Below are positions 6,721 to 13,762 of a stretch of 14,438 nucleotides of DNA, one piece after another. Below the pieces are notes generated by a model that was given only the letters and a program-made list of their open reading frames with translations, ran no database searches and was not told the DNA's origin. The position numbers and the translations under genes were made by a program. Positions within the stretch are counted from its first letter, which is position 1, and every line of letters starts with the position of its first letter. This DNA comes from Candidatus Zhuqueibacterota bacterium (GTDB taxonomy: Bacteria > Zhuqueibacterota > Zhuqueibacteria > Oceanimicrobiales > Oceanimicrobiaceae): assembly GCA_011775825.1 (NCBI GenBank), contig JAABYK010000338.1:3419-17856 (forward strand). Direction: 5' to 3'.

Positions 6721-7144
6721 AGGCAGGAAACAACTCCGTTTGAAGTTTCAGGTCCCTCGGGGCAAAGTTTCCAGTGTTATGGGAATAATGAATCTCTTGC
6801 AAAACAAATTCAACATTCTCGAAATTGAACTTTCGGCTAAAGAGGGAGAGATTTCAACACAAGACCTGGAAGATAAGATAGGCGAAACATTCAGGCAATT
6901 GAACATCGACTTCGATATGGATCGATTGCCATCTACCTCAGTGTCAAAAGTAACTAGTGAGCCGAAAACTCAATCTGTGCCAAACGCTGCTCCCCCTACA
7001 GAATCTTCCATTCCCGTCCGTCACGTCGAAGCAACTCGTCCGCTTCCGTGGGTCCCCACGAACCGGCTGCATAGTTTGGCAGATCCAGCCAGGGCTCGGA
7101 TTCCCATTCTTTTACAATGGGATCGACGATGGACCAGGCCTTGA
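6644..7144 (+). pseudogene. C-terminal remnant of a DUF499-type ATPase, part 2 (frame +1)
   Basis: Continues part 1 in the next frame, overlapping it by 77 bp. Residues about 28-95 (RKQLRLKFQVPRGKVSSVM and onward to GETFRQLNIDFD) look like the terminal beta-alpha domain of DUF499 proteins. A Ser/Thr/Pro-rich tail follows. The last 50 residues (from about 6996) are only the antisense of the zwf 3' end and end at a chance stop, so the natural stop seems lost. A GAGGGGAG 7 nt before ATG 6644 could allow separate translation, so a split but expressed pair is an alternative to a dead gene. Confidence 0.5.
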
Positions 7145-8540
7145 GTATCCAGTCCGAGCGCGGAAACAGGGTTTGATCGCCCTGCATGGCATCGAGTAAG
7201 AGCCACTGGTAAGCGCTGGGCGGCTCGTCGATTTCGAACGCCTGATCGTACTGGAAATTCATGCGTACCGGCTCGAGGTGAATATCGGCGCCGGGCTGCT
7301 TGGCCAGAAAGGTGTAGATAATGCCCTCATTGGGCTGAAGCCGGAAAGTCAGCACATTCTTCATCCGCTCTCCCTCCTGTTCGGTCGGAAACATGAGATG
7401 CGGGGTGGGTTTAAATTGAATGGTCACTTCGCTCACTTTGCGATTCATGCGCTTCCCGGTGCGAAGATAGAACGGCACGCCTGCCCAGCGCCAGTTGTCC
7501 ACATTGAGTTTAAGCGCCACAAATGTCGGAGTGTCGGAATTCTCCTCCACCCCGTCTTCGTCCCGATAGCCCCGGACGGGTTCGCCTTCGATTTCTCCTT
7601 TGTCGTACTGTCCTAAAATCGCATCGTTCTTGACATCAACCGGCCGGATCGCTTGCAGCACCTGTGCTGTTTCGGTTCGCAAAGACTCCGCGTCATAACA
7701 AACCGGCGGCTCGATGGCCGTCATGCACAGCAGTTGCAACAGGTGATTCTGAACCATATCGCGCACCACGCCGGTCTGCTCATAGAATCCGGCGCGCGTG
7801 CCAATTCCGGCATTTTCCGCTGCCGTGATTTGCACGTGATCGATGTAATTGCGATTCCAGATCGGCTCGAAACCCGGATTCGCAAACCGGAACACCAGCA
7901 TGTTTTGAACCGTTTCCTTGCCGAGGTAATGATCCACCCGGTAAACTTGCTCTTCGTCTAAGACGCACCGCAATTCACGATCCAGCCGGCGAGCCGATTC
8001 TTCATCCTGGCCAAACGGCTTTTCGATGACAACTCGGCGCCAGCCATCGTCCTGCTTCAACAAGGACGCTGCGTCCAGCTTTTCCACGATGGTGCCGTAG
8101 AGACTCGGAGCCGTTGAAAAATGAAACAGAACGTTATCGGGAATGTCAAACTGATCACGCGTTTCCCGTATTTTTTCCTTCAACGTTCTGTAAGCTCCGG
8201 ATGGTTCATCCTGAATATCCACTTGAACGTAAAATAATCGGCTTGCAAAAGTCTGCCAGGCTTCATCAGTGTAACTGTTAAGCTCTTGCTTAACCGCCTG
8301 TTTCATCTTCTCACGGAAGGTGTCGTCATCCCACTCTCTCCGCGCAGAGCCCACAATGGCAAATGAGCGAGGAAGCAGACCCTGACAGGCCAGCGCATAT
8401 AGAGAAGGAATTAACTCCGTATGCGCCAGATCCCCGGTAGCACCGAAAATCACGACCACACAGGGGTCAGGCGGTTCCCCCGGTCTCGCTCCTTGGCAGC
8501 CGACCTCGAGAGACTGTTTATTCAAATGATCCTCCATCAT
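6996..8540 (-). CDS. zwf: Glucose-6-phosphate 1-dehydrogenase
   Basis: Oxidises glucose 6-phosphate to 6-phosphogluconolactone and makes NADPH, the entry to the oxidative pentose phosphate pathway. It has 514 residues, a normal length. Visible are the dinucleotide-fold motif IFGATGDLA (31-39), EKPFG (173-177), the active-site signature RVDHYLGKE (201-209), the catalytic His266 in VRDMVQNH, and the C-terminal YAAGSWGPTEADELL. Odd point: after GDLA the family normally has two or three basic residues (K/R-R-K), here H40-T41-E42. In Leuconostoc the last of these (Lys21) contacts the substrate phosphate. The ATG at 8540 overlaps the tal stop as ATGA, so translation is likely coupled; the adjacent ATG at 8537 is an equal alternative start. 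It is the last gene of tkt-tal-zwf. The 3' end converges with the DUF499 relic with no terminator space. Confidence 0.95.
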   Translation of the reverse strand: MMEDHLNKQSLEVGCQGARPGEPPDPCVVVIFGATGDLAHTELIPSLYALACQGLLPRSFAIVGSARREWDDDTFREKMKQAVKQELNSYTDEAWQTFASRLFYVQVDIQDEPSGAYRTLKEKIRETRDQFDIPDNVLFHFSTAPSLYGTIVEKLDAASLLKQDDGWRRVVIEKPFGQDEESARRLDRELRCVLDEEQVYRVDHYLGKETVQNMLVFRFANPGFEPIWNRNYIDHVQITAAENAGIGTRAGFYEQTGVVRDMVQNHLLQLLCMTAIEPPVCYDAESLRTETAQVLQAIRPVDVKNDAILGQYDKGEIEGEPVRGYRDEDGVEENSDTPTFVALKLNVDNWRWAGVPFYLRTGKRMNRKVSEVTIQFKPTPHLMFPTEQEGERMKNVLTFRLQPNEGIIYTFLAKQPGADIHLEPVRMNFQYDQAFEIDEPPSAYQWLLLDAMQGDQTLFPRSDWILKAWSIVDPIVKEWESEPWLDLPNYAAGSWGPTEADELLRRDGREWKIL

Positions 8541-9682
8541 GCAACCGCTTCTTTTTCCAAAATCTCCTCTCGCTTATCCTTGAGCGTTTTCATCAAAGCG
8601 TCAAATGGATCGATGAACTTTTGTACGCCTTCCTTTACGAGTTGCTCTGTCACAGCATCAATATCGATGCCCACGGCTTCCAGGTCTGCAAACACCTGCT
8701 TGGCTTCATCGAGATTCTTTTCAACAGAATTTTCGTCAACCACGCCGTGATCGGCAAAAGCGGCAATGGTCTCTTCCGGCATGGTATTCACGGTGTTCGG
8801 ACCGATGAGCGGCTCTATGTATTTCACATCGGAATAATCCGGATTCTTGGTGCTCGTACTCGCCCAAAGAGGTCGTTGCACGCGTGCGCCGTTTTCCACC
8901 AATTTCTGCCACCGGTCGCCTCTGAATATGCGCTTGAAGCTCTGATAAGCCAGCTTGGCGCTAGCCACGGCCGTCTCTCCCAGCAAGCCCTGTGCTCGTC
9001 GAGCTTTTTCCGAAGACGCTTCTTTCTCAATTATGTCATCGAGAAGTTTGTCGGTCAGCACATCAATACGGCTGAGGAAGAAACTGGCGACAGAGGCCAT
9101 ATTGTGAAGACCCTTATCTTCCTCAAGTCGTCGCTCCAATGCTCGAATGTAAGTCCTGGCTACGTCCTCATAGCGTTTGATTGAGAAAAGCAAGGTAATG
9201 TTGATGTTGACTCCTTCGTAAAGCATCTCCTCAATGGCTGGTATCCCGGCAGGTGTGCCCGGAATTTTAATGAATACATTTGGCCGGTTGACAGCCTGAT
9301 TCAGTCTTCGTACTTCTTCGATGGTGCCTTCGGTATCGTGTGCAAGATGAGGGGAGACCTCCAGGCTTACAAATCCGTCCACACCAGCAGACTCGTCAAA
9401 AACCGGACGCATGATGTCGCAGGCGTCTTGAACATCCTTCACTACCAAAGCCTCATAAATCTCATTGATTTCTTTCTTTTGCTCTACCAACTCTCTGATT
9501 TGATCATCATAGTCACTTCCACTCGAAATCGCTTTCATAAAGATTTGGGGATTCGAGGTAATTCCACGCAGGCCTTGTTCTTGAACTCTCTTTTTGAGTT
9601 CACCACCGGTGATCATCCCTCGAGTGAGATTGTCCATCCAGTAGCTTTGACCGTGTTTTATGAGTTCTAATAATGCCTTCAT
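8537..9682 (-). CDS. tal: Transaldolase (type 2, long form)
   Basis: Moves a dihydroxyacetone unit from sedoheptulose 7-phosphate to glyceraldehyde 3-phosphate in the non-oxidative pentose phosphate pathway. It has 381 residues, matching the long bacterial transaldolase class rather than the roughly 316-aa TalB type. The TIM-barrel signatures are GITSNPQIFMKAI (40-52), FVSLEVSPHLA (104-114), the Schiff-base lysine K139 in NVFIKIPGTPAG (135-146), GVNINITLLFS (157-167) and RPLWASTSTKNP. AGGAGG at 9694-9699 lies 11 nt before the ATG. It follows tkt by 193 bp and overlaps zwf by 4 bp. No fused phosphoglucose isomerase domain is present, unlike some members of this class. Confidence 0.96.
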   Translation of the reverse strand: MKALLELIKHGQSYWMDNLTRGMITGGELKKRVQEQGLRGITSNPQIFMKAISSGSDYDDQIRELVEQKKEINEIYEALVVKDVQDACDIMRPVFDESAGVDGFVSLEVSPHLAHDTEGTIEEVRRLNQAVNRPNVFIKIPGTPAGIPAIEEMLYEGVNINITLLFSIKRYEDVARTYIRALERRLEEDKGLHNMASVASFFLSRIDVLTDKLLDDIIEKEASSEKARRAQGLLGETAVASAKLAYQSFKRIFRGDRWQKLVENGARVQRPLWASTSTKNPDYSDVKYIEPLIGPNTVNTMPEETIAAFADHGVVDENSVEKNLDEAKQVFADLEAVGIDIDAVTEQLVKEGVQKFIDPFDALMKTLKDKREEILEKEAVA

Positions 9683-9693
9683 TTTGAACCTGT

Positions 9694-9699
9694 CCTCCT
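9694..9699 (-). promoter_or_regulatory. Ribosome binding site of tal
   Basis: AGGAGG on the minus strand with an 11-nt spacer to the ATG, slightly long but the only good site. It supports the ATG at 9682. Confidence 0.7.
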
Positions 9700-9724
9700 A
9701 TTTAGCAATTTTTTGTTATTAATT

Positions 9725-9741
9725 CTATGAATTATTCACAG
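9725..9741 (-). promoter_or_regulatory. Near-perfect 17-bp palindrome in the tkt-tal gap
   Basis: CTATGAATTATTCACAG is symmetric about T9733 with one mismatched pair. It sits 43-59 bp upstream of tal. It could be an operator or a small mRNA hairpin separating tkt from tal-zwf. No clear sigma-70 or sigma-54 promoter was found in this 193-bp gap, so tal and zwf probably rely on read-through from tkt. Confidence 0.3.
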
Positions 9742-9875
9742 TTCTAATTGATTGATGACCAAATGATAAAAGAACGAGCATATCATTCCAGAATCTCTTG
9801 AATCGAAGTCTCTCAATTGCCGTAATGGACTCCCGAATAAAAGCACCCGGAATGTCTTGATAGAAACGATGCGCA

Positions 9876-11915
9876 TTATAAGTTAGCGCTCTTAAATCTA
9901 TCTATCAAATGTTTTGCCTTGTTGACCACCTTGTCGGTGGTGAACCCGTAGTTTAGAAAGTTCTCCTTATATGGGGCACTGGCGCCGTATTTTGTGACAC
10001 CGATGACGTCGCCGGCATCGCCCACCCATTGTCGCCAACCCTGGGGTGCACCTGCTTCCACTGCAAGACGAACCTTTACCTTAGGCGGCAGAACCTCCTG
10101 TCGATACTCTTGCGGCTGTTCCTGGAACAGCTCCCAACTCGGCATGCTCACCACCCTGGCGTCAATGCCTTCTGCGCGGAGCTGTTTTTGAGCTTCCAAA
10201 ATCAGTTGTACCTCTGATCCCGAAGCGAGCAAGACAACGTCCGGTACGTAGCCGTCCTCTTTTGACAGGACATAGGCACCTTTCATCACACCTGCGGCGC
10301 TGGTAACCTGACTGCGGTCAAAGATAGGCACCCCCTGACGAGTCAGTACAAGCATGGTCGGCCCGACTTTGCGCAACATGGCTGCGCGCCAGGCATACCC
10401 CACCTCGTTTGCATCCGCAGGCCGGATCACACACATGTTCGGCATGGCCCGCATGGCCGCCAAATGTTCCACCGGCTGATGCGTTGGGCCGTCCTCACCA
10501 AGTCCGATGGAGTCGTGCGTCATCACATATATAACCGGCAACTCCATCAATGCTGCCAATCGAATAGCAGGCCGCGCATAGTCGGTGAAAATGAAAAACG
10601 TAGATGCATAGGGACGGACTCCGCCATGTAGCGCCATGCCAGAACTCGCAGCACACATCGCGTGCTCTCGGACGCCCCAGGCGATGTTGCGATTCTCATG
10701 TTGTCCTTTCAAGAAGTATTTTGAATCCTCCATGAGCGTTTTTGTTGACGGAGCCAGATCACCGCTGCCGCCAATAATCCAGGGCAACTGTTGAGAAAAG
10801 CTGTTTATGACAGTTGAGGACGCCTTGCGTGTAGCGACGGACCCTTCCGAAGGGTCGAATTCGGGGATGTTCGCATCCCAATCCTTCGGAGGCTCCAATC
10901 GCATAGCTCGCTCAAACTGATCCGCCAATTCAGGAAACGTTGATTTGTAGTTGTCGTATTTCATCTGCCATTCATCTTCCAGTGCCCGACCGTGGGCGAT
11001 GGCTTTACGCATGTGTTCCATGGCCCGCGGCGGCACCAGGAATGTTTCGTCCTCGGGCCAACCGTAACGTTTCTTGGTTTCTTTGACTTCATCTTCTCCC
11101 AAGGGCGCACCGTGGGCTTCGGGTGTGTCCTGCATATTAGGCGCCCCATACGCGATATGCGTTCGCAAAATTATCAAAGATGGTTTTTCTTTTTCCTCCC
11201 GTGCCTCTGTAAAACCCTTAGTAATGGCGTCGAGATCGTTGCCTTTGTCTCCCAAATCTTGTACATGCCAATTGTAGCCTTCGAAGCGACGAGCCACGTT
11301 GTCCGAATACGTGATATCGGTTGCGCCTTCAATGCTGATGTGGTTGTCATCATAAACCCAAATCAGCTTCGAAAGACCGAAATGCCCGGCCAATGACGCT
11401 GCCTCGTGCGAGGCGCCTTCCATCAAATCGCCATCGCTGCAAAAGGCGTAGGTGTAGTGATTCACAATATCGTATCCATCGCGATTAAATTTCGCAGCTA
11501 AATGAGCTTCTGCAATGGCCATTCCCACGGAATTCATCACGCCCTGTCCGAGGGGACCGGTCGTCGTTTCCACTCCAGGTGTTAAATGCACCTCCGGATG
11601 GCCCGGCGTGATGCTTCCCCACTGCCGAAAGTTCTTGATGTCGTCCAAAGACACCTCGTAGCCTGTCAGAAAGAGCATGGCATATTGCAACATGGATGCG
11701 TGGCCATTCGAAAGCACAAAGCGGTCGCGATCGAACCAGTTGGGATTCTTAGGATTGTATTTTAGAAATTTCGTCCATAGCACGTACGCCAAAGGCGCCA
11801 ATGCCATAGGCGTACCAGGATGCCCGGAATTTGCCTTCTGTACAGCATCCATCGCGAGCGTGCGAATGGTATTGATGCAAAGGTCATCAATTGACATATT
11901 TTCCAATTTGCTCAC
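9876..11915 (-). CDS. tkt: Transketolase
   Basis: A thiamine-diphosphate enzyme that transfers two-carbon ketol units between pentose and other sugar phosphates. It has 679 residues, normal for the family. Visible are NSGHPGTPM with His32, LSNGHASML (69-77), TPGHPE, GPLGQG (120-125), the ThDP/Mg motif SDGDLMEG (160-167) running to DDNHISIEG (N191), GDLAPS (385-390), the catalytic Glu417 in VREHAM, and HDSIGLGEDGPTHQP (467-481). The first residue of the GDG motif is Ser here, a variant seen in other bacteria. The start is GTG, chosen because AAGGAGG (11923-11929) lies 7 nt upstream; the in-frame ATG six codons on has no such site. It is the first gene of tkt-tal-zwf and lies about 64 nt downstream of the start point predicted from a sigma-54-type promoter. 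Confidence 0.98.
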   Translation of the reverse strand: MSKLENMSIDDLCINTIRTLAMDAVQKANSGHPGTPMALAPLAYVLWTKFLKYNPKNPNWFDRDRFVLSNGHASMLQYAMLFLTGYEVSLDDIKNFRQWGSITPGHPEVHLTPGVETTTGPLGQGVMNSVGMAIAEAHLAAKFNRDGYDIVNHYTYAFCSDGDLMEGASHEAASLAGHFGLSKLIWVYDDNHISIEGATDITYSDNVARRFEGYNWHVQDLGDKGNDLDAITKGFTEAREEKEKPSLIILRTHIAYGAPNMQDTPEAHGAPLGEDEVKETKKRYGWPEDETFLVPPRAMEHMRKAIAHGRALEDEWQMKYDNYKSTFPELADQFERAMRLEPPKDWDANIPEFDPSEGSVATRKASSTVINSFSQQLPWIIGGSGDLAPSTKTLMEDSKYFLKGQHENRNIAWGVREHAMCAASSGMALHGGVRPYASTFFIFTDYARPAIRLAALMELPVIYVMTHDSIGLGEDGPTHQPVEHLAAMRAMPNMCVIRPADANEVGYAWRAAMLRKVGPTMLVLTRQGVPIFDRSQVTSAAGVMKGAYVLSKEDGYVPDVVLLASGSEVQLILEAQKQLRAEGIDARVVSMPSWELFQEQPQEYRQEVLPPKVKVRLAVEAGAPQGWRQWVGDAGDVIGVTKYGASAPYKENFLNYGFTTDKVVNKAKHLIDRFKSANL

Positions 11916-11922
11916 CTGTCGT

Positions 11923-11929
11923 CCTCCTT
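11923..11929 (-). promoter_or_regulatory. Ribosome binding site fixing the tkt GTG start
   Basis: AAGGAGG on the minus strand, 7 nt before GTG 11915. This decides for the GTG over the ATG at codon 7. Confidence 0.85.
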
Positions 11930-11990
11930 TTTAAAGGGTTCGTAACCAACAGTTTTTGTTTTTTATCTTAAGATTGCAATGATTCGTTTT

Positions 11991-12006
11991 GCAATAGGCA
12001 TGCCAA
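11991..12006 (-). promoter_or_regulatory. Sigma-54 (-24/-12) promoter for tkt-tal-zwf
   Basis: On the minus strand, TTGGCATG-N4-TTGC, with GG (12004-12003) and GC (11992-11991) exactly 10 bp apart. The predicted start near 11979 gives a 64-nt leader before the tkt GTG. A 16-bp near-palindrome AAGAAAAGCTTCTCTT (12016-12031) sits just upstream and might bind an activator or a bending protein. Confidence 0.72.
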
Positions 12007-12336
12007 CTGCAGTTTAAGAAAAGCTTCTCTTTTTATAACAAACTCTGGTGTAAATTCAATGTAATACAGACTTAACTGAGGTCATTCTTGAACATTTCCC
12101 TTTAATGCTCCCCCTTTGTTTAAGGAGTCTTGCACACGGATGTAAACAATCGGTACACCCATTTGTTGTCCACAAGCCATGGCTATGAAAAAGCAACACA
12201 TTAAAAACCGGCATTGAGTTTCCGGCACAAAAGCTTGCCAGAATGACATGCTTGTTCTGTTTTCGTACTGATTCCAAAAGAATGGTTTGTTGGCAAAGAA
12301 GATCGAAAGGATGTACCAAACATGTACCTGCGACGC
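12007..12336. other. Gene-free interval between tkt promoter and transglycosylase gene
   Basis: About 330 bp. It holds the 16-bp near-palindrome at 12016-12031 and GACTTAACT (12069-12077), a 9-mer that recurs upstream of the transglycosylase gene. Short open frames on the minus strand (for example 12056-12319, TTG start) show no family resemblance. No terminator for the upstream transglycosylase gene is evident. Confidence 0.6.
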
Positions 12337-13026
12337 TTACATTGTGATGTCCTTAAATCTATCGTACCATTTCAAAACGAGCGGGACGTAATCTCTCGTT
12401 TCTTCGAACAGCACACCTTTTGATTTGTTGCTCGCTAACCACTTTTCTGCACGCTGCAAACCGCCGTTGTATGCAGCCAATCCGCCCTCCAATTCATAAG
12501 CTTTGATTAAACCAGACATGTAACGCGAGCCCAATCTGATGTTATAGACCGGATCAAACAGAATGTCCTCGGCGGATGTCCATTTAATGCCTTCTCGTTT
12601 TGCAAGATATTTTCCGGTGCTCGGCATAATTTGCATAAGTCCCATCGCGCCGGCATTCGAGATCGTGCGCGGGTCCCATGTTTGCGCCGTCTCGTGAGTA
12701 ATCGTCGCACAGATTAGATCCACCCCAAGATTTTGATACCTAACGGTCATTTCATAAATTTTATCTGCGATCTCCTGTTTTTGCTGAAATGGCATGTGCG
12801 AATTGAAGCGATTCACAATGCGCAAAACCTTTTGTCGACTGTGTGCGCGCACGCTGTCAATTCTCATTATCGATTTTGCGCGATGAATTAACCTTTGCGC
12901 CTTCTGTAACAACAAAGTTCTATCAGCGTTAATTTCATTGTTCTCTGTTTGCAATGCTGTATCTATCGTCAGAAATCCGAATAGAAAAAGCCCAGCAATT
13001 ATCAAAATCGAACTTATCAGTTTCAT
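12337..13026 (-). CDS. Lytic transglycosylase, SLT domain (Slt70/MltE-like)
   Basis: Cleaves the glycan strands of peptidoglycan by a non-hydrolytic reaction, used in wall turnover or for inserting envelope machines. It has 229 residues. Residues 3-20 are a hydrophobic signal peptide or membrane anchor with no lipobox, so it acts in the periplasm. A helical stretch (25-95) is followed by the catalytic SLT domain: ITHETAQTWDPRTISNAGAMGL with the likely catalytic Glu112, GLMQIMPSTGKYLA (129-142), DPVYNIRLGSRYMSGL, LAAYNGG and ETRDYVPLVLKWY. The residue after the catalytic Glu is Thr, where the family nearly always has Ser. GAGGT just before the ATG serves as ribosome site. A single-gene unit behind a sigma-54-type promoter with a 50-nt leader. 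Confidence 0.93.
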   Translation of the reverse strand: MKLISSILIIAGLFLFGFLTIDTALQTENNEINADRTLLLQKAQRLIHRAKSIMRIDSVRAHSRQKVLRIVNRFNSHMPFQQKQEIADKIYEMTVRYQNLGVDLICATITHETAQTWDPRTISNAGAMGLMQIMPSTGKYLAKREGIKWTSAEDILFDPVYNIRLGSRYMSGLIKAYELEGGLAAYNGGLQRAEKWLASNKSKGVLFEETRDYVPLVLKWYDRFKDITM

Positions 13027-13087
13027 GTAAACCTCTAAAGGTATCTTTTTGTTTGCTCATTTTCAAGAAATTTCACGTTTTTAATAT

Positions 13088-13103
13088 GCAACACACATGC
13101 CAG
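13088..13103 (-). promoter_or_regulatory. Sigma-54 (-24/-12) promoter for the lytic transglycosylase
   Basis: On the minus strand, CTGGCATG-N4-TTGC, with GG (13101-13100) and GC (13089-13088) exactly 10 bp apart. The predicted start is near 13076, 50 nt before the ATG. Same core heptamer TGGCATG as the other two promoters in this window. Confidence 0.72.
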
Positions 13104-13324
13104 CAAAGGACATATTTAACATAAGTTTTTGTTTTTCATAGATTAAACAAAATGATTCGACACGATTTCAAACATGCCGTTATTGCTATATTTGTTGAGG
13201 TGAGAATATATGGTACACTTAAAAAGGAAACAATTTCAGACTGACTTAACTTAATCGGTGTTTCAATCCGTACTACAAATCTGCAACATTTGTTTTTTTG
13301 GCAAAGCCTGGTTGGCAGAACTAT

Positions 13325-13461
13325 GGCAGAATAAAATTATACCGCAAAATGATTAAAGGCAAAACAATTGTCCTAAAGTAAAGATTTTAGTGGTTTTACC
13401 ATAAATAAATCATCTTACCCATTGAAAATGGCCTGGTTTATTATTCTGCCTTTATTCTGCC
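13325..13461. repeat. Inverted and tandem GGCAGAATAAA repeats
   Basis: GGCAGAATAAA (13325-13335) is the exact reverse complement of TTTATTCTGCC (13451-13461). A neighbouring TTATTCTGCC (13441-13450) makes a 10-bp tandem copy, and GAATCATTCTACC just beyond is a degenerate third. It looks like part of a dispersed intergenic repeat rather than a gene. Confidence 0.5.
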
Positions 13462-13493
13462 AAAGAATCATTCTACCTTTGAATTTGAACTTT

Positions 13494-13518
13494 AAACCGA
13501 AACACCTTTTCGGTTTTT
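13494..13518 (+). terminator. Hairpin with T-run, possible terminator
   Basis: AAACCGAAA (13494-13502) pairs perfectly with TTTCGGTTT (13508-13516), with a 5-nt loop and TTTTT at 13514-13518. The stem has only three G-C pairs. No gene on the plus strand feeds it. On the minus strand it could end the transcript of the dehydrogenase-family gene 250 bp away, with a weaker TTTAAAG tail. Confidence 0.35.
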
Positions 13519-13762
13519 CTCCAATTCTATCGGTGTCAATCGGTGTGAACCCATGGCTAACGCAACTCCCGAAGCGGTTTGAAATTTGGTTATTTGGGTT
13601 TTGGAATTTATTTGTTATTTGCCATTTTGGAATTTGTCATTTGCGGCTCTGCCGTGCTGTATACATCCGTGGCTGTAAATTTGTAGCTTTGCCGCGCCCT
13701 GTGCCCATCCATAGTGTAGTCAATTCAGGGAAATGTCATCAAAACGTGAAGTTGACAGGGAA

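Larger units (their letters stand above)
13254..13546 (+). repeat. Three copies of ATCGGTGT
   Basis: ATCGGTGT occurs at 13254-13261, 13529-13536 and 13539-13546; the first two are each followed, directly or after TT, by CAATC. The last two are in tandem at 10-bp spacing. Short degenerate intergenic repeat of unknown role. Confidence 0.4.
13104..13762. other. Gene-free, AT-rich, repeat-containing interval
   Basis: About 660 bp without a credible gene. The part next to the transglycosylase promoter is AT-rich and may hold activator sites, including GACTTAACT at 13243-13251. From 13254 to 13546 it contains short repeated phrases described separately. From 13580 to 13660 it is a low-complexity mix of TTTGG, ATTTG and ATTT words. 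The plus-strand open frame 13422-13790 reads through this and is not coding-like. Confidence 0.65.

Noticed and set aside
9736..9876. 46-codon frame overlapping the tkt stop as TAATG
   Set aside because: Tempting as a coupled small gene, but no family resemblance, and another frame in the same gap is equally open.
12056..12319. 87-codon open frame on the minus strand after the transglycosylase gene
   Set aside because: It needs a TTG start, has only a weak AGGT upstream and shows no protein-family features.
13312..13328. TTGGCAG with GG-N10-GC, plus strand
   Set aside because: The -12 part is TGGC rather than TTGC, no gene follows on the plus strand, and it overlaps a repeat word.
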